From Kiritimatiellales bacterium (lineage in GTDB: Bacteria; Verrucomicrobiota; Kiritimatiellia; Kiritimatiellales; Pontiellaceae): a stretch of DNA of 64,000 nucleotides. Below, in pieces: positions 30,532 through 38,504 of the stretch. The translations under genes and the position numbers were made by a program. Below the pieces are notes generated by a model. The model made no database searches, was not told where the DNA came from, and worked only from the letters and a program-made list of their open reading frames with translations. Every line of letters starts with the position of its first letter. The stretch's first letter is position 1. The DNA is taken from contig QKAU01000002.1 in the NCBI GenBank assembly GCA_003246265.1, positions 84,164-148,163 of the forward strand, in the 5' to 3' direction.

Positions 30532-31650
30532 GTGCGAATGACAAGAGGTAAGAAACGGGGTATCGCCAAAGGGGCGCCAAGCGGCTTCCTGATCAGTCTG
30601 CTGGTGCATGCTGCGGCTTTTCTGCTGGCGGGGGTGTTCGTGGTATTCACGGTGATCCAGAAGGAGGAGCCAAAGTTTGTCGCCCCAAAACCGATCGACC
30701 GGCCCAAGATGAAGCTCAAGAAGCCCAAGGTGCAGCTGAAGAAGAACACGAAGCCCAAATCGGCCAACCGCATCGTCACCAAGGTGAGGCGCTCCACCAT
30801 GCCCTCCATCCAGCTGCCGGAGATGTCCGGCATGGGTGAAGCGTTGACGGCAGGCATCGGCGGCCTGGAACTCATGCCGGACTTGAGCGACATCACCATC
30901 TTCGGCGCCAGCCAAACCATTGGCAACGACTTCGAGGGCACCTTCTACGACTTCAAGCGCAATCGTTCGGGCAACAACATCGCCATGGATGAGGGTACCT
31001 TCGGAGACCGGGTCAGCGAGTTCACGCGCAGCGGATGGAATCCAAGCAAGTTGGCCCAATATTACCGCGCGCCCAAGAAACTCTACGCCACTTGCTTCAT
31101 GGTGCCGACCGTTCCTTCGTCGATCGGACCTTTCGCCTTCGGGGAAACGACGACGGTCGGATGGTGCTGGCTGGCCCACTACAAGGGCAAGCTGGTCCAC
31201 AAGGAGGACATCACCTTCCGCTTCTGGGGGGAGGGCGACGACATCCTTGTGGTGCGGGTCGACGGAAAAGTGGTGCTCAACGCCAGCTGGCCCGGCGGCA
31301 AGTGGGACACGCAAAACAGGCTTTCCCCAATGTGGCAGTCGAGTGCCAATGGCCGGCGCAATTTCCGGATGGGCAACAACTATGCCGAAATCGGCGACTG
31401 GATCACCCTCAAGGCCGGCGAACCGCACGACATGGAGGTGATCCTTGGCGAGGTGCCGGGAGGAAATTTCGATGCCATGCTCTGCGTCGAGGTCGAAGGG
31501 GTGGAATACGAGCGCAACCGGCAAGGCGGTCCCATCCTGCCGATGTTCAAAACCGAGGAGCCGTCGCACGAGTTGCTCGACGCCATCATCCCGATCCTCA
31601 TCCCGGGCGAGGCCTGCCTCACCAACGGTCCCGTGTTCCGCGACTACTAG
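30532..31650 (+). CDS. TonB-like anchored protein with PA14-like domain
   Basis: 372 residues (GTG 30532; ATG 30538 is also possible). A TonB/TolA-like N-terminus: a single membrane helix (about 20-42), then a Lys/Pro-rich stretch (KPIDRPKMKLKKPKVQLKK, 54-72) reminiscent of TonB periplasmic arms. The C-terminal part contains ITFRFWGEGDDILVVRVDGK around 235-254, resembling the beta-hairpin of PA14 domains, where a ligand or metal site would be. No TonB C-terminal domain follows, so it is not a genuine energy transducer. A wall-facing adhesin or carbohydrate-sensing role is conceivable. Divergent from the SHD1 protein and convergent with polA (12 bases between stops). Confidence 0.7.
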   Translation: MRMTRGKKRGIAKGAPSGFLISLLVHAAAFLLAGVFVVFTVIQKEEPKFVAPKPIDRPKMKLKKPKVQLKKNTKPKSANRIVTKVRRSTMPSIQLPEMSGMGEALTAGIGGLELMPDLSDITIFGASQTIGNDFEGTFYDFKRNRSGNNIAMDEGTFGDRVSEFTRSGWNPSKLAQYYRAPKKLYATCFMVPTVPSSIGPFAFGETTTVGWCWLAHYKGKLVHKEDITFRFWGEGDDILVVRVDGKVVLNASWPGGKWDTQNRLSPMWQSSANGRRNFRMGNNYAEIGDWITLKAGEPHDMEVILGEVPGGNFDAMLCVEVEGVEYERNRQGGPILPMFKTEEPSHELLDAIIPILIPGEACLTNGPVFRDY

Positions 31651-31662
31651 GTTGCGGCGCGG

Positions 31663-34455
31663 CTAGTGCGCCTCGAGCCAGTTCCGGCCCGTGCCTGATT
31701 CCACCAGGATGGGGACCTCCATCGGTATGGCGTTCTTCATCTTCTCCTCGATCAGCGGAACCAGCTCGGTGCGCTCTTCTTCGGCAAGGTCGAACACCAG
31801 TTCGTCGTGCACCTGGAGCAGGAGCCGGGTTTCGGCGCTACGTTCGCGGAGCATACGGTGGATATCGACCATGGCGATCTTGATCATGTCGGCGGCCGTT
31901 CCCTGGATCGGAGCGTTGATGGCGTTGCGCTCGGCACTGGCCCGAATGGCCTGGTTTCGCGCATTGATGTCGCGGATATAGCGGCGGCGACCGGTGATGG
32001 TTTCAACGTATTCATGCTTCCTGGCAAACTCCAGTACCCGGTCGAGGTAGTCCTGGACGCCGGGATAGTTCGCGCGGTACTGCTCGATGATTTCGGCGGC
32101 CTCCGTGCGCGGGATCCCGAGGCGTTGCGCCAGTCCGAAGGCGGAGATGCCGTAGATGATGCCGAAGTTGACCATCTTGGCCTTGGAACGCATCTCGCGG
32201 GTGACGCCGCTCTTCTCAACGCCGAAGACGCGGGCGGCGGTGGCGGTATGGATGTCTTCGCCGTGGATGAACGCTTCGCGCATGTGCTCGTCCTGGCTGA
32301 GTTCCGCCATGATGCGCAGCTCGACCTGGGAGTAGTCGCAGGCCAGAAGTGAAAACCCTTCGCCGCGGGGGATGAAGGCGCGGCGGATCTCCTGGCCCTC
32401 GTCGGTGCGGATCGGGATGTTCTGGAGGTTGGGGTTCTCGGACGAGAGCCGTCCCGTGGTGGTGACCGCCTGGCGGAAGGTGGTGTGGATGCGGCCGGAC
32501 CCGGGGAAGACCTCCCTGGGTAGCGCGTCGACGTAGGTTCCCTTGAGCTTGGTGAGGGTCCGGTAGTCGAGCATTTGGCGGACGATTTCGTGCTTCGGTG
32601 CGAGTTCGGAGAGGATTTCCTCGTCGGTCTTGTATTGCCCGGTTTTTGTTTTCTTGGGTTTTTCAACGAGCTTCAGCACGTCGAACAGGACTTCGCCGAG
32701 CTGCTTGGGTGAATTGAGGTTGAATTCCATCCCGGCGAGGGCGTGGATCGACTTTTCCAGACCGGCGATTTTTCCGGCGAGCTCTTCGGAATAGGCCTCC
32801 ATCGCGGGGACGTCGAGGTTGATGCCGACGTGCTCCATGTCGGCGAGGACCGGCATCAGCGGGGTCTCGATTTCGTAGAAGACGCGCTCCTGCCCGCGCT
32901 CCTTGAGCATGGGCCTGAGCTTGTGCCAGAGCTGGAGGGTGATGTCGGCGTCCTCGGCGGCATATTCGCACAGGGCATCCGGATCGACCTCGCGCATGCT
33001 TTTCTGCGTTCCCTTCTTTTCGCCGATGAGCGCCGTGATGGGGACGGGGGAGTAGCCGAGCAGGCTTTCGGCGAGGTGGTCCATGTTGTGGCGCTGGTCA
33101 GGATCGATGAGATAGTGCGCGAGCATGGTGTCGAGCAGTTCGCCGCGTACCTCGATGCCGTGCCATTTCAGGATGCCGACGTCGTACTTGAGGTTTTGCC
33201 CGACCTTGCGGATGTCGGGGTTCTGCAGGATGGGCAGGAACGGGGCCAGGGCCTTGAGGGTTTCTTCGCGGTCGGGTGGCAGCGTGACGAACCACGCTTC
33301 ATGCGGTTCGATGCAGAAGGAGATTCCGACGAGTCCGGCGGTGCGGATGTCGAGGCCGGTGGTTTCGGTGTCGAAGCAGACCAGTCCGTTGCCCGCCAGT
33401 TTCGCGGCGAGGGCTTCGCGCTCCGCCGCGGTGGTGACGAGGTGGTACCGGTGCTTCACTTCCTTGATGGTCTTGAACTGCGGCAACGGTTCCATCATTT
33501 CCGGTTTCTGGGCGGCGGCGAACTCGAAGAGGTCTCCCTGACCGAGGGATACTGCCGCGACGGCGACCGATTTCGGCGTCGGGGTTTCGCCGAACAAACG
33601 CGCGATCAGCGATTTGAACTCCAGTTCGGAAAAAAGAACCTTTAGCTGGTCGTCGTTGCGCGGGCCGAGGAGCAGGTCATCGGGGTTTTCCTTTACGGGG
33701 ACGTCGCACTTGATGGTCACGAGCCGCTTGGAGAGCAGGGCGAGGTTCCGGTTTTCCTCGATCTTTTCCTTCTGCTTGCCCTTGAGCTGGCCGGTGTTGG
33801 CGAGCAGGTTGTCGATGGTGCCGAATTCGGCGATGAGCTTTTCGGCGGTTTTGGGGCCGATGCCGGGGATGCCGGGAATATTGTCGGCGGTATCGCCGGC
33901 GAGGCCGAGGATGTCGATGACCTGGCCGATGCGCTGGATGTTCCATTGCTCGAGGATTTTCTGCTCGTCGAGCAGTTCGGAGTCGTTGGAGCCGCGGCCG
34001 GGCTTGAGCATGAAGGTGTGCCGGTCGACGAGCTGGGCGTAGTCCTTGTCCGGGGTGACCATGTAGGTGTCGAATCCCTCTTTCTCCGCAATGCGGGCGA
34101 GGGTGCCGATGATGTCGTCGGCCTCGTAGCCGGGATATTCGAGCACCGGGATGTTGAAGGCCTTCAGCAGGTTTCGTATGTGGGGGACGGCGGTGCGGAT
34201 GCCTTCGGGGGTTTCGTCGCGCGTGGCCTTGTATTCGGGATACTCCTCGTGCCTGAAGGTGGGTCCGTGGGTGTCGAACGCGACGGCGACATGGGTGGGT
34301 TCATAGGTATGTATCAGGTCGAGCAGGGTGTTCACGAAGCCAAAGACCGCGGAGACGTTTTCGCCTTTGGAATTGATGCGCGGATTCTTGATGAAGCCGA
34401 AATAGGCGCGGTAGACGATCGCCATGCCGTCGATGAGGAAGAGTTTTTTTGCCAT
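31663..34455 (-). CDS. polA: DNA polymerase I
   Basis: 930 residues, full-length. N-terminal 5'-3' exonuclease (about 1-285; LFLIDGMAIVYRAYFGF at 5-21 and FDTHGPTFRHEEYPEYK), a 3'-5' exonuclease domain whose DxE motif is intact (VCFDTETTGLD, about 360), and the Klenow polymerase domain with motif A DYSQVELR, motif B RSKAKMVNFGIIYG and motif C QVHDELVFD. Proofreading is therefore expected to be active. ATG 34455 is the homologous start; upstream in-frame codons are not conserved in type. The intergenic start region is shared with the divergent DUF2062 gene. Confidence 0.97.
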   Translation of the reverse strand: MAKKLFLIDGMAIVYRAYFGFIKNPRINSKGENVSAVFGFVNTLLDLIHTYEPTHVAVAFDTHGPTFRHEEYPEYKATRDETPEGIRTAVPHIRNLLKAFNIPVLEYPGYEADDIIGTLARIAEKEGFDTYMVTPDKDYAQLVDRHTFMLKPGRGSNDSELLDEQKILEQWNIQRIGQVIDILGLAGDTADNIPGIPGIGPKTAEKLIAEFGTIDNLLANTGQLKGKQKEKIEENRNLALLSKRLVTIKCDVPVKENPDDLLLGPRNDDQLKVLFSELEFKSLIARLFGETPTPKSVAVAAVSLGQGDLFEFAAAQKPEMMEPLPQFKTIKEVKHRYHLVTTAAEREALAAKLAGNGLVCFDTETTGLDIRTAGLVGISFCIEPHEAWFVTLPPDREETLKALAPFLPILQNPDIRKVGQNLKYDVGILKWHGIEVRGELLDTMLAHYLIDPDQRHNMDHLAESLLGYSPVPITALIGEKKGTQKSMREVDPDALCEYAAEDADITLQLWHKLRPMLKERGQERVFYEIETPLMPVLADMEHVGINLDVPAMEAYSEELAGKIAGLEKSIHALAGMEFNLNSPKQLGEVLFDVLKLVEKPKKTKTGQYKTDEEILSELAPKHEIVRQMLDYRTLTKLKGTYVDALPREVFPGSGRIHTTFRQAVTTTGRLSSENPNLQNIPIRTDEGQEIRRAFIPRGEGFSLLACDYSQVELRIMAELSQDEHMREAFIHGEDIHTATAARVFGVEKSGVTREMRSKAKMVNFGIIYGISAFGLAQRLGIPRTEAAEIIEQYRANYPGVQDYLDRVLEFARKHEYVETITGRRRYIRDINARNQAIRASAERNAINAPIQGTAADMIKIAMVDIHRMLRERSAETRLLLQVHDELVFDLAEEERTELVPLIEEKMKNAIPMEVPILVESGTGRNWLEAH

Positions 34456-34602
34456 AGCCGGAACCCGTAGTGGAAACTTCGCCAGCCAAGGTACACGAGC
34501 CGCAAGGCGGTTCCAAAAACAATCCCGACAAATCGGCTTGTGTTCCGCTCCGTTTTCGAGTGCCTTCATATCTTTGTGCGGACGGAGAGTCTGGATTCAA
34601 CG

Positions 34603-35139
34603 ATGGCGATCATACCCGACAGGAGGGCCTTGCGACGGGCCTACATGCGCTTGATGCGGCACCCCGGTTCCCCGCAACGGACCGGCCGCGGGATTGCCAT
34701 CGGGCTCATGGTGGCCTTCGTGGTGCCCTTCACGTTCCACATGGTGCTGGCCCTCGCCCTGGCCATCCTGCTTCGGGGCGCACGCTTCGCCGCGATGCTG
34801 GCCACCTGGGTGGTGAATCCGCTCACAATCCCCGTCCTCTACCCGATCCAATGCTATGTCGGGGGATACCTGACCGGGCGGCCGCTCTCCTACACTTCGG
34901 TGGCCAAGTGGTTTTCCGATGTGTTCACCGACCCGTCGTGGAGCAGCTTCGAGGCGTTCGGCAAGGGACTGCTGATCCCGTTCTTCGCCGGCGGACTCTT
35001 TTTTGGTATTGTAGCATCGGTGGCAGGCTACTATGCAACCACGGCCATGATCGTCCGTTTCCGGGAACGGCGGGCGGCTAGGAAAGGCCCTCCGGGGCTG
35101 GGCGGCGTGGCCCGCAAGGAAGCCCATAATCGAGGATGA
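34603..35139 (+). CDS. DUF2062 membrane protein
   Basis: 178 residues. Matches the DUF2062 pattern: a basic N-terminus RRALRRAYMRLMRHPGSP, then RGIAIGLMVAFVVPFTFHMVLALALAILLRG and NPLTIPVLYPIQCYVGGYL, with three or four hydrophobic helices. Function of the family is unresolved; members often sit with lipid or cell-envelope genes. Here it begins the run leading to psd and pssA (four bases to psd), which hints at a membrane-lipid link. ATG 34603 is preferred to the longer ORF start at 34540, which lacks homologous sequence. Confidence 0.8.
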   Translation: MAIIPDRRALRRAYMRLMRHPGSPQRTGRGIAIGLMVAFVVPFTFHMVLALALAILLRGARFAAMLATWVVNPLTIPVLYPIQCYVGGYLTGRPLSYTSVAKWFSDVFTDPSWSSFEAFGKGLLIPFFAGGLFFGIVASVAGYYATTAMIVRFRERRAARKGPPGLGGVARKEAHNRG

Positions 35140-35143
35140 TGCG

Positions 35144-35842
35144 ATGACATTGGCTAAATATGGAAAACGGGAGTGGCTGGGGGGTGGCGCGATTGCGCTC
35201 TCCCTCATCCTGCTGGGTGCGGGCATGGTCTTCAGGGGCCTGATCGCCCCGGGTGCGATGCTGGCGGGTTTGGCGGCGATCGTTTGGTTGGCGCTGGCTG
35301 CCTTCTTCCGCGTGCCTAGGAGGCTCATTCCCGACGATCCCGATCTGCTGCTTTCCCCGGCGGACGGCGTGGTGCGCGACATTGGTACCGTGACCGATCA
35401 CGGGATCGCGCCGTTCGAAGGCGAGGCCCTGGTGCGCATCGGGATCTTTCTCTCCGTCTTCGACGTCCATGTCAACCGGGCCCCCTGCGACTTCTCCGTG
35501 GAGCACCGGCAATACAAGGAGGGCCGGTTCCTGGATGCGCGCGATCCCCGGTGCGCCAGGGAGAACGAATCGCTGGTGATCGCCGGAACGGGCCATGCTG
35601 GCGGCGCGACTTTCCCGCTTGCCGTGCGGCAGATTTCCGGGGCCATCGCGCGACGCATCGTCTGCGAGCCCGAATCCGGTGCCCGGCTGGGGCGCGGGGA
35701 GATCTACGGGATGATCAAATTTGGTTCGCGCACAGAGTTGTATTTTCCGGCGGATGGTCGCATAAGCGTAGTGGTTCGCGAGGGGGAGCGGGTTTTTTCC
35801 GGCACTACGCCCCTCGCGCGGCTGGCCGGCAAGGCCGTTTAG
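35144..35842 (+). CDS. psd: Phosphatidylserine decarboxylase (short form)
   Basis: 232 residues, the short proenzyme type. It splits itself and uses a pyruvoyl group to make phosphatidylethanolamine from phosphatidylserine. Two membrane segments (about 12-55), SPADGVV (70-76), and FDVHVNRAP (about 106-114, catalytic His region) precede the self-cleavage site FGSRTE, in MIKFGSRTELYFP near residue 196. The cleavage Ser becomes the pyruvoyl group. It lies between DUF2062 and pssA, the enzyme that makes its substrate, so two PE-synthesis steps are in one operon. Confidence 0.94.
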   Translation: MTLAKYGKREWLGGGAIALSLILLGAGMVFRGLIAPGAMLAGLAAIVWLALAAFFRVPRRLIPDDPDLLLSPADGVVRDIGTVTDHGIAPFEGEALVRIGIFLSVFDVHVNRAPCDFSVEHRQYKEGRFLDARDPRCARENESLVIAGTGHAGGATFPLAVRQISGAIARRIVCEPESGARLGRGEIYGMIKFGSRTELYFPADGRISVVVREGERVFSGTTPLARLAGKAV

Positions 35843-35854
35843 GAGTCGAGTTTG

Positions 35855-36670
35855 ATGGAAGATACAGAGGATGTACAGGAGGTCTCCCAGTCCGGATTCA
35901 ATCCGGTGCCGAGCATGTTCACGCTCTGCAACGCGCTGTGCGGGTTGACGGCCATCATCATGGTGCTAAACGCGAAGGGCGGTTCCCCGGCGGTTCCCCC
36001 GATGGCGCTTTGGCTGGTTTTCGGGGCCATGCTGTTCGACGTGTTCGACGGGCTTGCCGCCCGCATACTCAATGCCCGCAGTATGCACGGCCTGCATCTC
36101 GATTCGCTGGCGGATGCCATCTCGTTCGGGGTCGCCCCGGCGGTCTTCATCTACTCGGCCGGCATGAACGGGGTGGACCTCTTCGGGATGGCCGACAAGG
36201 TCTCCTGGCTGGTGGCGGGGCTCTACCTCGGCTGCGCACTATGGCGGCTGGCCGCCTACAACACCCGGGCCCTCGCCGGGATCGACAAGTCCGACAAGGC
36301 GGTCTTCGTCGGCCTGCCATCCCCCGCGGCGGCCGCGATGGTCTGCTGCATGGTGCACTACCTGCCGGAGTTCCTGCCGCACCCCATGGCGCAGTTCATC
36401 GGTTCGATGGCCTATGCCGCCGCGGCGGCGCTGCTGATGGTCGGTTCCGCCCCCTACCCGCATCTGCGCAACCTCTTCGAGCGGTTCCCGCCCTGGGTGC
36501 CCGTCCTTGCGCTCATCCTGGTAGTGGCCTCCATCGTCAATCTCGGGGTGGCGGCCCTGGTGCTCTGGGCCCACATCTATATCCTATCCGCACCCATCCA
36601 CATGCTGGTGGTGCGGGTGCTCAACTGGTACGAGGAGTTCGAACGGGTGCACCTGTCCGGCGAACGCTAA
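35855..36670 (+). CDS. pssA: CDP-diacylglycerol--serine O-phosphatidyltransferase
   Basis: 271 residues, polytopic. The CDP-alcohol phosphotransferase signature is intact: DG-x2-AR-x8-G-x3-D-x3-D, seen as FDGLAARILNA and then GLHLDSLADAISFG (about 68-95). Start MFTLCNALCG is typical of the family's first helix. Makes phosphatidylserine from CDP-diacylglycerol and serine for the adjacent psd. ATG 35855 has AGGAG ten bases upstream; the TTG at 35852 is less likely. About seven helices follow the signature. Confidence 0.93.
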   Translation: MEDTEDVQEVSQSGFNPVPSMFTLCNALCGLTAIIMVLNAKGGSPAVPPMALWLVFGAMLFDVFDGLAARILNARSMHGLHLDSLADAISFGVAPAVFIYSAGMNGVDLFGMADKVSWLVAGLYLGCALWRLAAYNTRALAGIDKSDKAVFVGLPSPAAAAMVCCMVHYLPEFLPHPMAQFIGSMAYAAAAALLMVGSAPYPHLRNLFERFPPWVPVLALILVVASIVNLGVAALVLWAHIYILSAPIHMLVVRVLNWYEEFERVHLSGER

Positions 36671-36699
36671 GTCCGGCCATCCAAAAGGGGGAGCCTCCG

Positions 36700-37137
36700 A
36701 TGCTGCGCCGTATGTCGATGCTGCTGGCCGTGCTGGCCGTTGCCTGCTCCGTCCATTCCGCGGAGTCGGAATCCAGGAAATTCGCCCTCGTGCTGCAGGC
36801 CGGAAACGAAACCAACGAGGGGATGGCGCGCGCGGTGCATGCGCTCCTCTATGCCAAGGAACTGCTGGAGAAGGGCTACGACGTGGTCCTGATCTTCGAC
36901 GGTGCCGGGACGGGATGGGCCAGCGAGCTGGCCAAGCCCGAAAACCCGCTGCACAAGCACTATGCCCGACTCAAGGAGATGGGCGTGGTGGAAGAGATCT
37001 GCGACTACTGCGCCGAGGCCTTCGGGGTCAAGGAGAAGCTCTCGGACCTGCAGCGCAGGCTCCTGGTCGGCGACTACGAAGGGCATCCGAGCATCGCGAA
37101 ATGGGTGGCCAGGGGATACCAGCCCATCGTCCTCTAG
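36700..37137 (+). CDS. Secreted DsrE-family protein
   Basis: 145 residues. A signal peptide (MLRRMSMLLAVLAVACSVHSA, 1-21 of which a hydrophobic core spans 7-17) precedes a DsrE/DsrF-like domain: KFALVLQAGNE, ALLYAKELLEKGYDVVLIFDGAGTGWA, and a Cys-containing DYCAEAFGV near 107-115. Family members relay sulfur in the cytoplasm, so a Sec signal is unusual and suggests a periplasmic or lipoprotein version; secreted DsrE-like proteins do occur. ATG 36700 follows AAAGGGGGAG. It sits between pssA and tpiA with no evident functional tie to either. Confidence 0.78.
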   Translation: MLRRMSMLLAVLAVACSVHSAESESRKFALVLQAGNETNEGMARAVHALLYAKELLEKGYDVVLIFDGAGTGWASELAKPENPLHKHYARLKEMGVVEEICDYCAEAFGVKEKLSDLQRRLLVGDYEGHPSIAKWVARGYQPIVL

Positions 37138-37222
37138 GCCCGGGTCCCGGCGGCGTCAGGCCACGGGATGTCATGGCGACCACGAAATCGGGGATTGGGA
37201 CTCTGTTTTTTGTTTTTGGTCT

Positions 37223-37250
37223 TTGCCTCGTGGCGGTGGTTCGCTAGATT
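37223..37250 (+). promoter_or_regulatory. Possible promoter before tpiA
   Basis: TTGCCT (37223-37228) and TAGATT (37245-37250), 16 bases apart, four of six each to consensus, lie 61 bases before the tpiA start. A perfect 7-bp hairpin (GGGGGCG at 37271-37277 with CGCCCCC at 37285-37291) follows in the leader. Weak evidence only. Confidence 0.3.
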
Positions 37251-37311
37251 CCCCGTTCATTTTTCGAGCAGGGGGCGACCCGTCCGCCCCCGAACCCAAA
37301 CGGAGCATGGA

Positions 37312-38067
37312 ATGAGAAAGAAGATTATTGCCGGAAACTGGAAGATGAACAAAACGATCGAGGAGGCCGTGGAGCTGGCCGCCGCGATCAAGCGCGACCT
37401 GGCCGACTGCAAGGCCGTGGACGTGGTGCTCTGCCCGCCCTTTACCGCCATCAAGTCCGTGAGCGACGTGGTTTCCGAGACCCTCATCAATGTCGGGGCC
37501 CAGAACATGAGTTCCGAGGAGGAAGGCGCCTACACCGGCGAGATTTCCCACAACATGCTCAAGGAGCTCTTCGTGCGCTACGTCATCCTCGGCCACAGCG
37601 AGCGTCGCGAGTACTACAAGGAAAACGACTATTGGATCAACAGGAAGGTCCTCAAGGCCCTTGAAAAGAAGCTGCGCCCGATCCTCTGCGTAGGCGAGAA
37701 GCTGGAGCAGCGCGAAGCCGGAGAGACCGAAAAGGTCGTCGAGGTCCAGATCCGCGAAGGACTGAAGGGCGTTCCGGCCGAAGCCTATGCCGACGTCGTC
37801 ATCGCCTACGAACCGGTCTGGGCGATCGGCACCGGCAAGACCGCCACCGCCGAACAGGCGCAGGAGGTGCATGCCTTCATCCGCGGCCTGGTCCGCGAGA
37901 TGGTCGGCGACCAGGCTGCGCAGACCGTGCGCATCCAGTATGGCGGAAGCATGAAGCCCGGCAATGCCCCGGAACTGCTGGCCCAGCCCGACATCGACGG
38001 CGGGCTGATCGGCGGCGCTGCGCTCGAGGCCTCTTCGTTTGTCGGCATTGTGAAGGCGGCCCTGTAG
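37312..38067 (+). CDS. tpiA: Triosephosphate isomerase
   Basis: 251 residues. Glycolytic isomerase of dihydroxyacetone phosphate and glyceraldehyde 3-phosphate. Catalytic residues visible: Asn and Lys in GNWKMNK (8-14), His in ILGHSERRE, Glu in VIAYEPVWAIGTG, and the phosphate loop YGGSMKPGNA. The start ATG 37312 is preceded by CGGAG. tpiA and secG commonly sit together in bacteria, and that is the order here (secG 29 bases downstream). Confidence 0.97.
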   Translation: MRKKIIAGNWKMNKTIEEAVELAAAIKRDLADCKAVDVVLCPPFTAIKSVSDVVSETLINVGAQNMSSEEEGAYTGEISHNMLKELFVRYVILGHSERREYYKENDYWINRKVLKALEKKLRPILCVGEKLEQREAGETEKVVEVQIREGLKGVPAEAYADVVIAYEPVWAIGTGKTATAEQAQEVHAFIRGLVREMVGDQAAQTVRIQYGGSMKPGNAPELLAQPDIDGGLIGGAALEASSFVGIVKAAL

Positions 38068-38096
38068 CCGGGGCTGCATAAGATAAGGAGCGGACC

Positions 38097-38486
38097 ATGG
38101 TATTCCTCAAAGCGTTGTTCATCGTAATCGAAGTGTTCTGCTGCCTGCTGCTGATAGGCCTGATCCTGTTGCAGAAGGCGAAGAACGAAGGGCTGGGCCT
38201 GGCCTTTGGTGCCAGTACGGGCGAGTCGCTGTTCGGCGCGCGTGCCGGCAATGTGCTCTCCAAGGCGACGGTCGTGCTCGGCATCGTCTTCATGTGCTCG
38301 ACCCTGATCCTCGGCAGCCTGTTCGCCCAGCGCGACCGCACCCTGATGGATTCGGCGGCGAGCGTGCCCGCAGGGCCCACGGCCATGCAGCCCGCTCCGG
38401 TGGAAGGCCTTGATCTCGGAATGCCCCCCACCATGGAAGAGGCGCCGACGATCGATATTCCGGCAGAACCCGCGGATGCCATGTAG
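38097..38486 (+). CDS. secG: Preprotein translocase subunit SecG
   Basis: 129 residues. Two helices (about 4-22 and 57-76) with LIGLILLQKAKNEGLGLAFGAS between them, the family's typical 'GLG' loop. The remaining roughly 45 residues are a Pro/Ala-rich tail longer than the usual SecG end, and are predicted disordered. Auxiliary subunit of SecYEG that speeds translocation by membrane inversion. It stands between tpiA and an oligopeptide-transporter operon. Confidence 0.9.
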   Translation: MVFLKALFIVIEVFCCLLLIGLILLQKAKNEGLGLAFGASTGESLFGARAGNVLSKATVVLGIVFMCSTLILGSLFAQRDRTLMDSAASVPAGPTAMQPAPVEGLDLGMPPTMEEAPTIDIPAEPADAM

Positions 38487-38504
38487 CCTGCCCGGCGCGC
38501 ATCG

